A stretch of 64,000 bases of DNA from Geminocystis herdmanii PCC 6308 (GTDB lineage Bacteria; Cyanobacteriota; Cyanobacteriia; Cyanobacteriales; Cyanobacteriaceae): contig NZ_CM001775.1 of NCBI RefSeq assembly GCF_000332235.1, positions 2,758,230-2,822,229 of the forward strand, given 5' to 3'. The translations under genes and the position numbers were made by a program. Of the stretch, positions 17,259 through 26,529 are shown one piece after another. The number at the start of each line of letters is the position of its first letter. Position 1 is the stretch's first letter. The notes beneath the pieces were generated by a model, which saw only the letters and a list, made by a program, of their open reading frames with translations, was not told the DNA's origin and did not search any database.

Positions 17259-17777
17259 ATGATTTCTACTCGATTTTTGACAATAATCTGGCGTATATTT
17301 TGTGTCTTTTTACTGTTAATTTTAAGTATTGCTTTAATCTTATTAACTCCTCAACCTGTCAATGCAGAAATCTTGAATTTTACCCATGCCGAATTAGAAG
17401 GGAAGGATTTTTCCCATCGAGACTTGACAGGCTCGATTTTTGCGGCTTCTAATCTGCGTAATGTCTCTTTCCGTGATTCCAATTTGAGCAATAGTATCAT
17501 GACGGAGGGAGTTTTACTCAATGCGGATTTACGGGGTGTTAATTTTACGGGCGCTTTGATCGATCGTGTTTCTTTTGACTTTTCAGACTTACGAGATGCT
17601 CTTTTTGTGGATGCTATAGCCACTCGTACCCGATTTTATGATACTAACATAGAAGGTGCAGATTTTTCGGGGGCAGTACTCGATCGTTATCAAGTAAATT
17701 TGATGTGTGAAAGGGCGACAGGAGTAAATTCTGTGACAGGAGTTGCCACCAGAGACAGTTTAGGATGTAAAGAATGA
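17259..17777 (+). CDS. Secreted pentapeptide-repeat protein
   Basis: From the ATG at 17259 the protein has a basic start, a strong hydrophobic core and a cleavage-like site NAE (about residue 35), suggesting export to thylakoid lumen or periplasm. The rest is pentapeptide repeats of the A(D/N)LXX kind (DFSHRDLTGSIFAASNLRN, ADLRGVNFTGA, ADFSGAVLD), which fold as a right-handed beta helix. A C-terminal Cys pair (MCERA, LGCKE) may form a disulfide. Longer starts at 17172 or the TTG at 17169 would place 30 residues before the signal; I prefer the shorter form. Function unknown; many cyanobacteria have lumenal pentapeptide proteins. Divergent from panC-cmk. Confidence 0.8.
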   Translation: MISTRFLTIIWRIFCVFLLLILSIALILLTPQPVNAEILNFTHAELEGKDFSHRDLTGSIFAASNLRNVSFRDSNLSNSIMTEGVLLNADLRGVNFTGALIDRVSFDFSDLRDALFVDAIATRTRFYDTNIEGADFSGAVLDRYQVNLMCERATGVNSVTGVATRDSLGCKE

Positions 17778-17789
17778 TGAAGGGTTAGG

Positions 17790-18386
17790 TTAGGAGTTAG
17801 GTATAGGTGATATTTTTTCTAATCTATGCTCTGTATAAATATATTTTAAAGGTTTATCCCAAGATTCTCTAGGTAAATGAGGTATATAGGCAAAATCGAA
17901 AACAATGCCCATAGTTGGCACATTGTACCATGAAGAAGATGCTAACATTCGATCGTAATATCCTCCACCATAGCCTAAACGATAACCAGTTCGATCGAGC
18001 AGTACCGAAGGTACTAAAATTAAATCCACAAGGGTAGTATCAATTAAAGGAGAATCCGCTAAAGGTTCAAGAATACCGTAATTTCCAGTTTGTAACTTAT
18101 CACCCCATTGCCATTGATGCCACACTAAATTATTTCCTTCACAACGGGGAAAACCCCAGATAACCTTACTGTGTTGATGTAAAAGACTTAAATCTGGTTC
18201 TTGTTTAAAGCTAAAATAACTTAAAACGACTTTGGCTTGACGAAAAATCTCACTGTTTAAGATATTGTCACAAATTTTATCACTGTTCGATCGCCATTGA
18301 TGAGGAGAAATACTTAATCGTTGTTGAATATATTTTTTTCTTAATAACTTTTTCTCGACAGATATATCAATTATTCTATTAGGCAT
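17790..18386 (-). CDS. 5-formyltetrahydrofolate cyclo-ligase
   Basis: A 198-residue member of the 5,10-methenyltetrahydrofolate synthetase family, which uses ATP to convert 5-formyl-THF to 5,10-methenyl-THF. The decisive motif is LDRTGYRLGYGGGYYDR near residue 150, the phosphate-binding loop. Earlier landmarks are LLRKKYIQQR at the N-terminus and VVLSYFSFKQEPDL. Length is normal. It is convergent with the pentapeptide gene, 12 bases away, so the two transcripts must end within each other's region. Confidence 0.93.
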   Translation of the reverse strand: MPNRIIDISVEKKLLRKKYIQQRLSISPHQWRSNSDKICDNILNSEIFRQAKVVLSYFSFKQEPDLSLLHQHSKVIWGFPRCEGNNLVWHQWQWGDKLQTGNYGILEPLADSPLIDTTLVDLILVPSVLLDRTGYRLGYGGGYYDRMLASSSWYNVPTMGIVFDFAYIPHLPRESWDKPLKYIYTEHRLEKISPIPNS

Positions 18387-18404
18387 CTGGTAAAAAAGAT
18401 TGTG

Positions 18405-18446
18405 GATTTGTTCGTAGTAAGGGTTTTAACCCTTGATTTGTTATTT
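18405..18446. repeat. Partial copy of the two-hairpin palindrome
   Basis: GTTCGTAGTAAGGGTTTTAACCCTT is one outer arm and one hairpin of the family whose full copy is at 25263-25317. The rest is missing here. It is followed by the low-complexity string ACCTAAAACCTAAC at 18452-18487. Confidence 0.65.
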
Positions 18447-18523
18447 TTTTTACCTAAAACCTAACACCTAAAACCTAAAACCTAACCCCATCAAAAAAAC
18501 TATGAATCTACAATAAAATATTT

Positions 18524-19735
18524 TTATGGCTCAACCCATCTACCGTCAGCTTTGATTAAGTTGATTAATTCTTCAACACCTTCGGTTTCTGGAACTTTTT
18601 TGATTTCTTCCTTACCACGATACAAGGAAATAAAGCCGGGTTGCTTCCCAACATAACCATAATCAGCGTCTGCCATTTCACCCGGTCCATTGACAATACA
18701 ACCCATTACAGCTATATCTAAACCTGTGAGGTGTTTTGTGGCTTCTCTGACTTTGTGTAAAACTTCTTCAAGGTTAAATAAAGTACGTCCACAGGAAGGA
18801 CAAGCTACATATTCCACCATGGTTTTACGCAATCCTAGAGATTGAAGGATACTATAACAAACGGGGATTTCTTTTTCGGGGGCTTCCGTTAAAGATACTC
18901 TGATAGTGTCGCCGATACCTTCTGCTAGTAATGTGCCAATTCCCGCAGTGGATTTGATACGCCCATATTCGCCGTCTCCTGCTTCGGTAACGCCTAAGTG
19001 TAAGGGGTAATCCATGCCTAATTCGTCCATGCGTTTTACCATTAAGCGATAAGCTGACAACATTACAGGCACTCTGGAGGCTTTCATAGAAACAATAAGA
19101 TTACGAAAATCCAATGATTCACAGATTTTGATAAATTCGATCGCCGATTCTACCATACCTTCGGGAGTGTCACCATAAGTAAAGAGCATTCTTTCTGCTA
19201 AAGAGCCATGATTAACGCCGATACGCATAGCTTTACCTTGATCTCTTAAGGATATAACTAACGGTTCGAGGGTTTCTCTAATTTTATCACCAATTTCGGC
19301 AAATTCTTTGTCACTATAGTCAGTTCGATCGAGCTTAGGTTTTTCAAAGACGTATAAACCGGGGTTAATACGCACCTTATCAACGTGTTTCGCCACTTCA
19401 AGGGCAATTTTCATACCATTATGATGGACATCTGCCACTAACGGTACATCTTGATAGGTTTTAATTAACTGCGCCTTAATTTCCCCTACAGCTTTAGCAT
19501 GGGCTAAACTAGGCACAGTGACTCGAACAATTTCGCAACCAATTTCATGTAAACGGCGAATTCCCGCAACGGAAGCCGACACATCGAGGGTATCCTCATT
19601 AATCATGGATTGCACCACTACGGGATTATTTCCACCGATGGTGATGTTACCTATTTTAACAGGGCGAGTTTTACGACGATGAATTGTACCATCAAAGAGA
19701 TTGAGAGTGGGTAAAGGTTTATCTATAGTTTGCAT
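18524..19735 (-). CDS. ispG: 4-hydroxy-3-methylbut-2-en-1-yl diphosphate synthase
   Basis: IspG (GcpE), the iron-sulfur enzyme that reduces MEcPP to HMBPP in the methylerythritol phosphate isoprenoid pathway; in cyanobacteria it takes electrons from ferredoxin. The 403-residue length is the single-domain-pair bacterial form. The barrel starts with [13 protein letters not shown] and includes RINPGL and GVNHGSL. The 4Fe-4S ligands are in [12 protein letters not shown] and [13 protein letters not shown] near residues 304-350. Upstream lies a heptamer array. Confidence 0.97.
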   Translation of the reverse strand: MQTIDKPLPTLNLFDGTIHRRKTRPVKIGNITIGGNNPVVVQSMINEDTLDVSASVAGIRRLHEIGCEIVRVTVPSLAHAKAVGEIKAQLIKTYQDVPLVADVHHNGMKIALEVAKHVDKVRINPGLYVFEKPKLDRTDYSDKEFAEIGDKIRETLEPLVISLRDQGKAMRIGVNHGSLAERMLFTYGDTPEGMVESAIEFIKICESLDFRNLIVSMKASRVPVMLSAYRLMVKRMDELGMDYPLHLGVTEAGDGEYGRIKSTAGIGTLLAEGIGDTIRVSLTEAPEKEIPVCYSILQSLGLRKTMVEYVACPSCGRTLFNLEEVLHKVREATKHLTGLDIAVMGCIVNGPGEMADADYGYVGKQPGFISLYRGKEEIKKVPETEGVEELINLIKADGRWVEP

Positions 19736-19748
19736 ATTTAATAATGAG

Positions 19749-19821
19749 GAATGAGGAATGGAGAATGGAGAATGGAGAATGGAGAATGGAGAATGGAGAA
19801 TGGAGAATGGAGAATGGAGAA
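19749..19821. repeat. Heptamer array GGAGAAT
   Basis: About nine units of the 7-bp sequence GGAGAAT (ATTCTCC on the other strand) between ispG and ndhH, i.e. in the leader of ispG. The same unit forms long arrays at 36838-36994 and 44440-44653. Confidence 0.92.
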
Positions 19822-19882
19822 TTAATAATTAATTATTAATTATTAACAATTAAAAACTCCTCACTATTCACTATTCACTGAT

Positions 19883-21067
19883 TTATCGATCGACCGATCC
19901 CATAATGACATCAATACTACCTAGAATTGCCATAATATCAGCAACTTTTACTCCTTTGAGTAAATGGGGGAGGATTTGTAAATTATTGAAATCAGGGGCG
20001 CGGATTTTCCAACGCCAAGGGAAGACATCATTATTACCAACAATAAATACTCCTAATTCACCTTTTCCACTTTCAAGACGCACATAATGCTCCCCTTCTG
20101 GAATTTTGAAGGTGGGTGCAACTTTTTTGGCGATGTATTGATACTCAAAGTTATTCCATTCAGATTTTTTGCCCTCTTGAAGTCTTTTCGCCTCTAAGTT
20201 TTCATAAGCGCCACCGGGTAAACCTTTTAACGCCTGACGAATGATTTTAACCGATTCGCGCATCTCCCTAATTCGGATGATATAACGGGCGAAACAATCT
20301 CCTTCCGTTTCCCACTGCACATCCCAATCAAAATCATCGTAACATTCATAACGATCGACTTTACGCAAATCCCATTTTACTCCCGAACCGCGCAACATAG
20401 GACCGGATAAACCCCAGTTAATGGCTTGTTCTCTGGTGATAGTACCTATCCCTTCAATACGCTTACGAAAAATAGGGTTATTGGTGATGAGTTTCTCATA
20501 TTCATCAACTTTTGGTAAGAAATAATCGCAAAAATCTTCACATTTGTCCACCCAACCGTAAGGTAAATCAACGGCGACTCCTCCAATACGGAAATAGTTA
20601 TTGTTGATTAGGCGCATCCCCGAAGCGGATTCCCATAAATCATAAATCATCTCTCTTTCACGGAAGATATAGAAAAAGGGAGTTTGAGCGCCCACATCCG
20701 CCAAAAAAGGACCAAGCCATAGTAAATGGTTTGCGATGCGGTTTAATTCTAGCATGATTACCCGTATATATTGCGCCCGTTTCGGTACTTCAATATCGGC
20801 TAATTTTTCGGGCGCGTTAACGGTAATTGCCTCATTAAACATCCCTGCGGCATAATCCCAACGACTAACATAGGGTACATACATGACGTTGGTACGATTT
20901 TCGGCAATTTTTTCCATACCTCGATGTAAGTAACCGATGACGGGTTCGCAGTCCACTACGTCTTCACCATCAAGGGTGACAATTAGTCTCAAAACCCCGT
21001 GCATAGAGGGATGATGAGGTCCCATATTGAGAACCATTGGTTCTGTTCTAGTTTCTATTGTAGCCAT
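19883..21067 (-). CDS. ndhH: NAD(P)H-quinone oxidoreductase subunit H
   Basis: The 49-kDa-type subunit of the photosynthetic complex I (NDH-1) on thylakoid membranes, used in respiration, cyclic electron flow and CO2 uptake. Length is 394 residues. Conserved sequence includes [14 protein letters not shown] at the N-terminus, [14 protein letters not shown], the quinone-site region and the C-terminal [18 protein letters not shown]. Like cyanobacterial and chloroplast homologues it stands alone, not in a nuo-type operon. Confidence 0.98.
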   Translation of the reverse strand: MATIETRTEPMVLNMGPHHPSMHGVLRLIVTLDGEDVVDCEPVIGYLHRGMEKIAENRTNVMYVPYVSRWDYAAGMFNEAITVNAPEKLADIEVPKRAQYIRVIMLELNRIANHLLWLGPFLADVGAQTPFFYIFREREMIYDLWESASGMRLINNNYFRIGGVAVDLPYGWVDKCEDFCDYFLPKVDEYEKLITNNPIFRKRIEGIGTITREQAINWGLSGPMLRGSGVKWDLRKVDRYECYDDFDWDVQWETEGDCFARYIIRIREMRESVKIIRQALKGLPGGAYENLEAKRLQEGKKSEWNNFEYQYIAKKVAPTFKIPEGEHYVRLESGKGELGVFIVGNNDVFPWRWKIRAPDFNNLQILPHLLKGVKVADIMAILGSIDVIMGSVDR

Positions 21068-21308
21068 AAAGCTGATTTATTTATAGGGTTAAGTATGTAT
21101 TCCAATCGTTACTCGATCGATCATTTTTAAGTTTTTTGATGAAAGAATCAATATATATTCTCAAAAGATGATTTTTGGGCAACTAATTAGTATTGTAAAA
21201 CCTAGATGATTTATTTATTGAATTTCTTGGTATAATCTATCATAAAAGTATGGTTGATTCAAGATACCGTTAATGGAAATGCTTTTGATGGTTGACTCGA
21301 TCGAATCC

Positions 21309-21339
21309 TTGACAGACTTTAAAGATATAAAAATATAAA
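21309..21339 (+). promoter_or_regulatory. Candidate sigma70-type promoter
   Basis: A perfect TTGACA (21309-21314) is followed 19 bases later by TATAAA (21334-21339), about 20 bases before the GTG start at 21359. The spacer is longer than the ideal 17, so this is a moderate prediction. Confidence 0.4.
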
Positions 21340-21358
21340 ATAGTAATAATTCTTTGGT

Positions 21359-21940
21359 GTGACGCAAAATATTTTGTTTGATGATGATTATAGTTTAGAT
21401 AAAAGTGCCATTGGTATTCCTGTACATCCTTTACAGTATAGAGCCATCGGCGTGATTCAAGGTATATATGAACCTTTAGAGAATACCTTGACCAAAGGTA
21501 TTATGACTACGGTAGATAATGCTACTTTTGAGACAGTAATTTTAGGTAAGGCAATTAGTGCGGTGAAAAATCATGTGGATTTGAATGAGGTGCAAAATTG
21601 GGTTGTGTATCCCCATATTGTACCTGAGTTCGATCGACTACATTTACAAGTTTTAGGTGTTTTTGTACCTAATGATACAGAAAATATGTTACCTCCTAAT
21701 TATTTTTCTATACGAGGGGAAGTAATTTATTCCTCAAAAAAAGAACAGAAAGTTATTGTTAAAATTTGTAAAAATAATAGTTTATCTAGTCGGCGAGTCA
21801 ATTTTTTTAAGCTAGAATTAACAGGTAAAATCCCTGATCATACGATTAAACATTTTTATTCCTTTAGTACGGTTTTACAAGGACAAAAATTAATGATCAA
21901 AAACTATATTGATTTAGGACTAATTGCCGTTAATATTTAA
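21359..21940 (+). CDS. Conserved hypothetical protein
   Basis: A 193-residue protein I do not recognise. It starts with GTG and no clear Shine-Dalgarno site. It has no signal peptide or membrane helix. Segments such as YRAIGVIQGIYEP, NWVVYPHIVPEFDRLHLQV and YFSIRGEVIYSS read like a compact beta-rich domain, perhaps OB-fold-like; that is only an impression. It is convergent with the DUF4327 gene, with stop codons overlapping. The candidate promoter at 21309 supports it as a real gene. Confidence 0.7.
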   Translation: MTQNILFDDDYSLDKSAIGIPVHPLQYRAIGVIQGIYEPLENTLTKGIMTTVDNATFETVILGKAISAVKNHVDLNEVQNWVVYPHIVPEFDRLHLQVLGVFVPNDTENMLPPNYFSIRGEVIYSSKKEQKVIVKICKNNSLSSRRVNFFKLELTGKIPDHTIKHFYSFSTVLQGQKLMIKNYIDLGLIAVNI

Positions 21941-22158
21941 TTATTATCCCATCTTTCAGGCTGAATTAAATCAATAAGATGATCTCTTAATAGATAACCA
22001 TTCAACTCTAATTCTATTTCTATTTTATGCCATTCTCTGGCAGGAATAAAATTACAAATGGTATAAATGGGTTGCTGACGACCGAGTAATCCTTTTTTAA
22101 TCAACTGACGTACTTCTTCTTTGAGAGAGTTAATGGAATAATTTAGTTGTAAATTCAT
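21937..22158 (-). CDS. DUF4327 family protein
   Basis: A small protein of 73 residues from MNLQLNYSIN (ATG at 22158); the frame stays open to 22185 but the extra nine residues do not look native. The pattern YSINSLKEEVRQLIKKG, SRQ-like GRQQPIYTICNFIPAREW and YLLRDHLIDLI matches the cyanobacteria-specific DUF4327 family as I recall it. Function unknown. Its stop overlaps the stop of the convergent gene. Confidence 0.8.
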   Translation of the reverse strand: MNLQLNYSINSLKEEVRQLIKKGLLGRQQPIYTICNFIPAREWHKIEIELELNGYLLRDHLIDLIQPERWDNN

Positions 22159-22244
22159 AATTATTTCTTTGATAAATTGTAACAAATATTTAGCTTGATT
22201 CTGGACAGAAAATTACTGCTATTGTGATGAAAAAAAATTAGGTA

Positions 22245-22273
22245 TTGACAATACTTATTACACCGTCTATTAT
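22245..22273 (+). promoter_or_regulatory. Strong consensus promoter
   Basis: TTGACA (22245-22250), a 17-base spacer and TATTAT (22268-22273) give a near-ideal sigma70-type promoter pointing right. The next gene begins 340 bases later, so the transcript has a long leader or is a separate small RNA. Confidence 0.5.
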
Positions 22274-22616
22274 TTTCTTGTCTTTTAATCATTAAAAAAA
22301 TTTAACGGTAATAATGATAGTTTTAGTAACGATCGATCTTTAAACTATATTCGGAGAATGGGAACTCTAAAAAAGCAATAATAATAATGTTTAAACTTAA
22401 GTCTATTTTTTATTATCCTCTGGGAGAAGATATTTGCTGATAAAAGTATATAATCTTAATATTGTCTTTAATTCTTGACAATAATTTCAGCATTTCAGAA
22501 TATTATAGCAATAAAGATTATTTGATTTCTTACGAAATTCCCCAGAGATTCCTTCGTGCCTCGCAATAACTATCAATTCTCCATTCTAATTGTACATTCC
22601 TTAAAATCTTAGACTT
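22274..22616 (+). other. Long leader or non-coding transcript region
   Basis: About 340 bases between the consensus promoter and the lipid kinase gene. There is no supported open frame. A second TTGACA occurs at 22475 with TATTAT 20 bases on (22501), a weaker promoter closer to the gene. The last 80 bases contain low-complexity pieces such as CAATTCTCCATTCT. Confidence 0.35.
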
Positions 22617-23486
22617 ATGGGTAAAAGAGCATTATTATTGATTAATCGTCACTCCCGAAAAGGGGAAAAGTCGTTACCTCTGGCGGTAGAATATTTTTAT
22701 GCCCATGACATGGAATTAATCATCAAACCCGTTAAAAACTCTGACGAATTAGGAATGGTGGTAAGAGAATATCAACATCAGATAGATTTCGTCATTGTCG
22801 GAGGGGGAGATGGTACTCTTAATGCAGTGGTAGATAGTTTAGTAGAGACTAATTTACCTTTGGGTATTTTACCATTAGGCACGGCGAATGATTTGGCTCG
22901 AACTCTCAATCTTCCTTTAACGATGAAAGAAGCCTGTGATGTGATTGGGGTTGGAAAAATGAAGTCGATCGATCTAGGATGGGTTAATGGAAAATATTTT
23001 TTTAATGTGGCGAGTCTGGGTTTAAGTGTTGATATTACGGAAAAGTTATCAAGAGGGATAAAACGCCGTTGGGGAATTTTTGCCTATGGCATTACCGCTT
23101 TACAAGTTATTGGTGCTACTCGTCCTTTTCGAGCTACGATTAAAGTTGATGGTGAGAGTTTTTCTGTCAAAACTGTACAAATTGCCATCGGTAATGGTAG
23201 ATATTATGGTGGGGGAATGGCTATAGCCAATGATGCGGCTATTGATGATCAAAGACTAGATTTATATAGCATAGAATTAAATCATTGGTGGCAAATTTTT
23301 CCCTTAATTTGGCATTTACCCCAAGGAAGACATCATCAATTAGACTGGGTAAAAAGTCTGGCGGGAAAAACCATCGAAGTTTATACCAAAAAATCCTATA
23401 ACATTAATACTGATGGCGAAATAACTACTATTACCCCCGCTAAATTTAAAGTTATTCCCCATGCTTTACAAGTTTTTGTGCCTTAA
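22617..23486 (+). CDS. YegS/DAGK-type lipid kinase
   Basis: A 289-residue diacylglycerol-kinase catalytic-domain protein. It opens with ALLLINRHSRKG, has the nucleotide-binding GGGDGTLNAVVDSL (about 61-74) and the substrate loop LPLGTANDLARTL, then IDLGWVNGKYFFNVASLG and GRYYGGGMAIANDA. The family phosphorylates diacylglycerol, sphingoid bases or phosphatidylglycerol with ATP; the substrate cannot be told here. It is monocistronic on the plus strand. Confidence 0.92.
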   Translation: MGKRALLLINRHSRKGEKSLPLAVEYFYAHDMELIIKPVKNSDELGMVVREYQHQIDFVIVGGGDGTLNAVVDSLVETNLPLGILPLGTANDLARTLNLPLTMKEACDVIGVGKMKSIDLGWVNGKYFFNVASLGLSVDITEKLSRGIKRRWGIFAYGITALQVIGATRPFRATIKVDGESFSVKTVQIAIGNGRYYGGGMAIANDAAIDDQRLDLYSIELNHWWQIFPLIWHLPQGRHHQLDWVKSLAGKTIEVYTKKSYNINTDGEITTITPAKFKVIPHALQVFVP

Positions 23487-23576
23487 TTAAGGGGTTGTCA
23501 AAAAATTACTTTGAGGAGAGTAGTAAGGAGTTTTTAATTCTTAATTCTCCATTCTCCATTCTCCATTCTCCATTAT

Positions 23577-23768
23577 TTAAGAAGTTTCTAACCAATCATA
23601 AATTTTATCTAATTGTTCGATCGTAACTAAACCATATTGCCATAAAACCATGGGAATTAAACCTAAATTATGATCAACATTACGTTGAGCAATAGCAATA
23701 CATTCTTGGGATAAATTGATTTCTTCTTGGAGAAATTTAACAAAACGGTGATAAGTAATAGTAGGCAT
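23577..23768 (-). CDS. DUF2949 family protein
   Basis: A 63-residue protein, cytosolic by sequence. RFVKFLQEEINLSQECIAIA and GLIPMVLWQYGLVTIEQLDKI match the small cyanobacterial family DUF2949 as I recall it. Function unknown. The gene ends at the edge of an ATTCTCC heptamer run (23536-23575). Confidence 0.8.
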   Translation of the reverse strand: MPTITYHRFVKFLQEEINLSQECIAIAQRNVDHNLGLIPMVLWQYGLVTIEQLDKIYDWLETS

Positions 23769-24317
23769 ATAAGTATATAAAAATATGTTGATGAATAAAT
23801 GAATTAAAAAAATGATTATTAAAAAAAATTAGAATAGCTAAAAGCTAGTCTTTAAAAATAAAAGTTATACTTCTCACACAATTTGTTATAGATTATTCCT
23901 AAATTTTAACTAACTTTAAGAATTAACAAATAATTAAGTTAAATCTTTTTTTAGCTAACAAAATACCTATAAATAGGGAAATACTGTACTTGGATTTATG
24001 AAATAAAATACAGATAAACCTAATTTTTTAAGGTTGGGTTTTTCTACGAACAAATAACCCTAAAGATATGCGTTGATTTTATTTATCGATGAGGTTATTT
24101 TGACTAACGTTAATGATAGGGTAAAGATTATTGATTACTTGCGATTTTCCACTGAGATAGGTACAAATTATCAATGACTCTTAAACTCGATCACGAAGTT
24201 CCACCCTTGGCGATCGAAACTGCTCGATTCAGCTTTATCAGTGATTTTAGTCACTATAAACTTTTAATTAAGTAAAGTATTATACACTATTCGGTTTATT
24301 TTTGCTATTTTTTTTAC
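23769..24317. other. 550-bp intergenic region without a supported gene
   Basis: AT-rich DNA upstream of the DUF2949 gene and downstream of the DUF192 gene. Near 24016-24043, AACCTAATTTTTTAAGGTT followed by GGGTTTTT could be a terminator-like hairpin. The piece CTACGAACAAATAACCCT just after it resembles a decayed two-hairpin palindrome. No open frame of note. Confidence 0.35.
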
Positions 24318-24851
24318 TTATTTTTCTTTCCCCTCCAAAAACTCGATCGTAATTTTATCTCCTACCTTAATTCCTAGTTCCTTTGTTCTATTTTCTGCTA
24401 ATTCGATGACTTGATCGATCGATACATTTGAATTATATAAAGGACAAGGATCAACATTACAGGGAGGTGCGGTAACAATATGTTTAATAACTCCTTCAGA
24501 AACAAAAATCATATCCAGAGGAATAGAAACATTTTTCATCCAAAAACTGACAGTTTGAGGAGGATTAAAAGGAAATAACATTCCACGATTAGGGGGAATA
24601 AAATCCCGATACATTAAGCCAATCTGTTGTTGTTGGGGAGTTTGAGCAACTTCTAACTCAATAATTTCCTGATTAATCAGTAATTTAGCACTAATGGGCA
24701 AATTTTGACCTTGGCTAATGGTATTAACAGGAATAGTTTCTGAAGAAATATTTTCATCACTGCCAGAAACAGAAGAAGGTAGAAAATTACAACCGAATAA
24801 AAAAAAACTAACCGCAACAATCACAGAAGAACTTAATTTGAGCATCAGCAA
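24318..24851 (-). CDS. DUF192 family lipoprotein
   Basis: A 177-residue protein. The N-terminal hydrophobic stretch ends in a lipobox-like FLFGC (Cys21), so it is probably a lipoprotein. The DUF192 domain fills about residues 60-175: QTPQQQQIGLMYRD, GMLFPFNPPQTVSFWMKN, IPLDMIFVSEG and ELAENRTKELGIKVGD are its typical blocks. The family is found in many bacteria; its role is not established. The neighbours give no clue. Confidence 0.88.
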   Translation of the reverse strand: MLMLKLSSSVIVAVSFFLFGCNFLPSSVSGSDENISSETIPVNTISQGQNLPISAKLLINQEIIELEVAQTPQQQQIGLMYRDFIPPNRGMLFPFNPPQTVSFWMKNVSIPLDMIFVSEGVIKHIVTAPPCNVDPCPLYNSNVSIDQVIELAENRTKELGIKVGDKITIEFLEGKEK

Positions 24852-25014
24852 AGATGGAATACTGTTTGAAAATAATTATAAAAGATGAAAATAAAAGATA
24901 ACACAAAACTAACCGATAAATTCGGAAAAGGTGATTTTTTAAAGAATGATTTAAGATTTGAACAATAAACATCTCCAATATTTAATAGACTAATAGCTTC
25001 ACTATTACTACAAA

Positions 25015-25254
25015 ATGATGCGAAAAAAATTTTTCTATAAAAAAAAGATGTTTGAACAAGCTGTACCCTTTACTCTGGCTTTTTTTGAAGTTAATTTGAA
25101 TAATAATCAGCAATTTCAGCCTTATTTACAGTCTAGTTATGCCCAATTTTTAAGCGAAAATCAGGAATATAAATTAAGTCTAATTACTGGTGATTCTACT
25201 CCAAAATTAAAAACTTCGATCGAAAACTTTAGACGAGAAAATAATCTTAAATAA
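25015..25254 (+). CDS. Small hypothetical protein
   Basis: 79 residues, starting with a very basic stretch (MMRKKFFYKKK). I do not recognise a family. The rest (PFTLAFFEVNLNNNQQFQPY) has no clear membrane helix. There is no strong Shine-Dalgarno site. It is followed by a full palindrome copy that would end its transcript. The composition is like its neighbours. Confidence 0.5.
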   Translation: MMRKKFFYKKKMFEQAVPFTLAFFEVNLNNNQQFQPYLQSSYAQFLSENQEYKLSLITGDSTPKLKTSIENFRRENNLK

Positions 25255-25262
25255 TTAACAAT

Positions 25263-25317
25263 GTTCGTAGTGAGGGTTTTAACCCTTATAAATGGCTAAA
25301 GCCATCACTACAAACTT
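25263..25317. repeat. Two-hairpin palindrome, full copy
   Basis: Outer arms GTTCGTAGT and ACTACAAAC enclose two hairpins: AGGGTTTTAACCCT and ATGGCTAAAGCCAT. The same design, in the other orientation, occurs three times at 32985-33530 and in varied form at 37812-37872. In this copy the second hairpin pairs T-A where the glcD copies pair C-G, a paired change. It lies between converging genes and probably works as a terminator. Confidence 0.8.
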
Positions 25318-25319
25318 AT

Positions 25320-26423
25320 TTATTGTAAAGAAATGGGGATGGTAACGATAAATTTTGTACCTTCATTTTCTTGACTTTTAACTTCTATTTTTCCACCATG
25401 TAATTCTACTGCTTTTTTGACGATCGAAAGTCCTAAACCATTACCTTTTATACTTCCAACATTACTTCCTCTCTCAAATAAAGTAAATAATTTTGCTTGA
25501 TAATCTTCTGGTATTCCGATACCTTCGTCTTCTATTTCTAAAACAAATTGGTGTTTTTCACAAAGTAAATTTAAGGTAACTTTTCCCCCTTCAGGAGAAT
25601 ATTTAATAGCATTGGATAGGAGATTATTTAAAATATGATTGAGTATTTTTTGATCTAAATAAACTGTATAATTTTCTTGATTACTATTTAATTTTATCTC
25701 ATGATCGTCCGTTAAATTATTATATTCATCAACTATAATGCTGAGATATTCTACCAGATTAAAATTTTGAGGATAAAGGGTTATTTTTCCTTCCTCTGCT
25801 TTACTTATCAACAGTAAATCTTCGAGGGAATCTGTCATTTTGAATACAGCAGATTTAATAAAATTAAAGTATCTTTCTTTTTTATCAGGGGAAATTTGAT
25901 CACCATAATCTCGAATTAATTCAGTATAACCGAGAATATTAGTTAAAGGAGTGCGTAAATCATGGGAAGCAGTAGCTAAGGCTTGAGTTTTTATCTGATT
26001 AAGTTTTTTTTCGGCGCACAAATCAGCTTCTTTTTGTAAATCATCTTGATATTTTGCCCATGCCATTGCAATAGTAGTGCTAACATCAACTATCTTATAA
26101 GGTTTGACTAAATAACCATAAACAGGAGTTGACTTTGCCCTCGAAAGAGTCTCATTATCTCCATAGGCACTAAGATAAATTATGGGAGTTTTATGTTGAC
26201 TATAAATCACTTGGGCAGCCGTAATACCATCCATTTTTCCCTTTAACATAATATCCATTAAGATTAAATCTGGATTAGTTTTACTCACCTTTTCAATGGC
26301 TTTTTCTCCAGAATTAACCACACCACAAACCTGATAACCAAGTTTTTCTAAGTCAAGGGAAAGACTCTCGGCGGCGATTAACTCGTCTTCAACTATTAAG
26401 ATTTTGACTTGTTTGGTTTCCAT
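25320..26423 (-). CDS. Receiver-histidine kinase hybrid
   Basis: A 367-residue cytosolic protein. The N-terminal receiver (about 7-122) has VEDELIAAES, the phosphoacceptor D57 in LILMDIMLKG and K107 in GYLVKPYK. Next comes a HisKA domain with the phosphorylated H154 (TASHDLRTPLTN), then HATPase_c with LLSNAIKYSPEGG as N box, EDEGIGIP and GNGLGLSIVKK. Such REC-HK proteins relay a signal received by phosphotransfer. The receiver type (LKGKMDGI) is the one commonly paired with HisKA_2 kinases, and such a kinase lies 106 bases upstream on the same strand, a likely partner. Confidence 0.92.
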   Translation of the reverse strand: METKQVKILIVEDELIAAESLSLDLEKLGYQVCGVVNSGEKAIEKVSKTNPDLILMDIMLKGKMDGITAAQVIYSQHKTPIIYLSAYGDNETLSRAKSTPVYGYLVKPYKIVDVSTTIAMAWAKYQDDLQKEADLCAEKKLNQIKTQALATASHDLRTPLTNILGYTELIRDYGDQISPDKKERYFNFIKSAVFKMTDSLEDLLLISKAEEGKITLYPQNFNLVEYLSIIVDEYNNLTDDHEIKLNSNQENYTVYLDQKILNHILNNLLSNAIKYSPEGGKVTLNLLCEKHQFVLEIEDEGIGIPEDYQAKLFTLFERGSNVGSIKGNGLGLSIVKKAVELHGGKIEVKSQENEGTKFIVTIPISLQ

Positions 26424-26480
26424 GTTATTAGTGAATAGTTGATAGTGAATAGGGAATAGGAAATAGTTTTTGATTCTGCA

Positions 26481-26524
26481 TTCTTAATTCTTAATTCTTA
26501 ATTCTTAATTCTTAATTCTTAATT
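26481..26524. repeat. Heptamer array TTCTTAA
   Basis: About six units of TTCTTAA in the short gap between the two kinase genes. It is the reverse complement of the heptamer seen at 10505-10553. Confidence 0.9.
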
Positions 26525-26529
26525 GTTTT

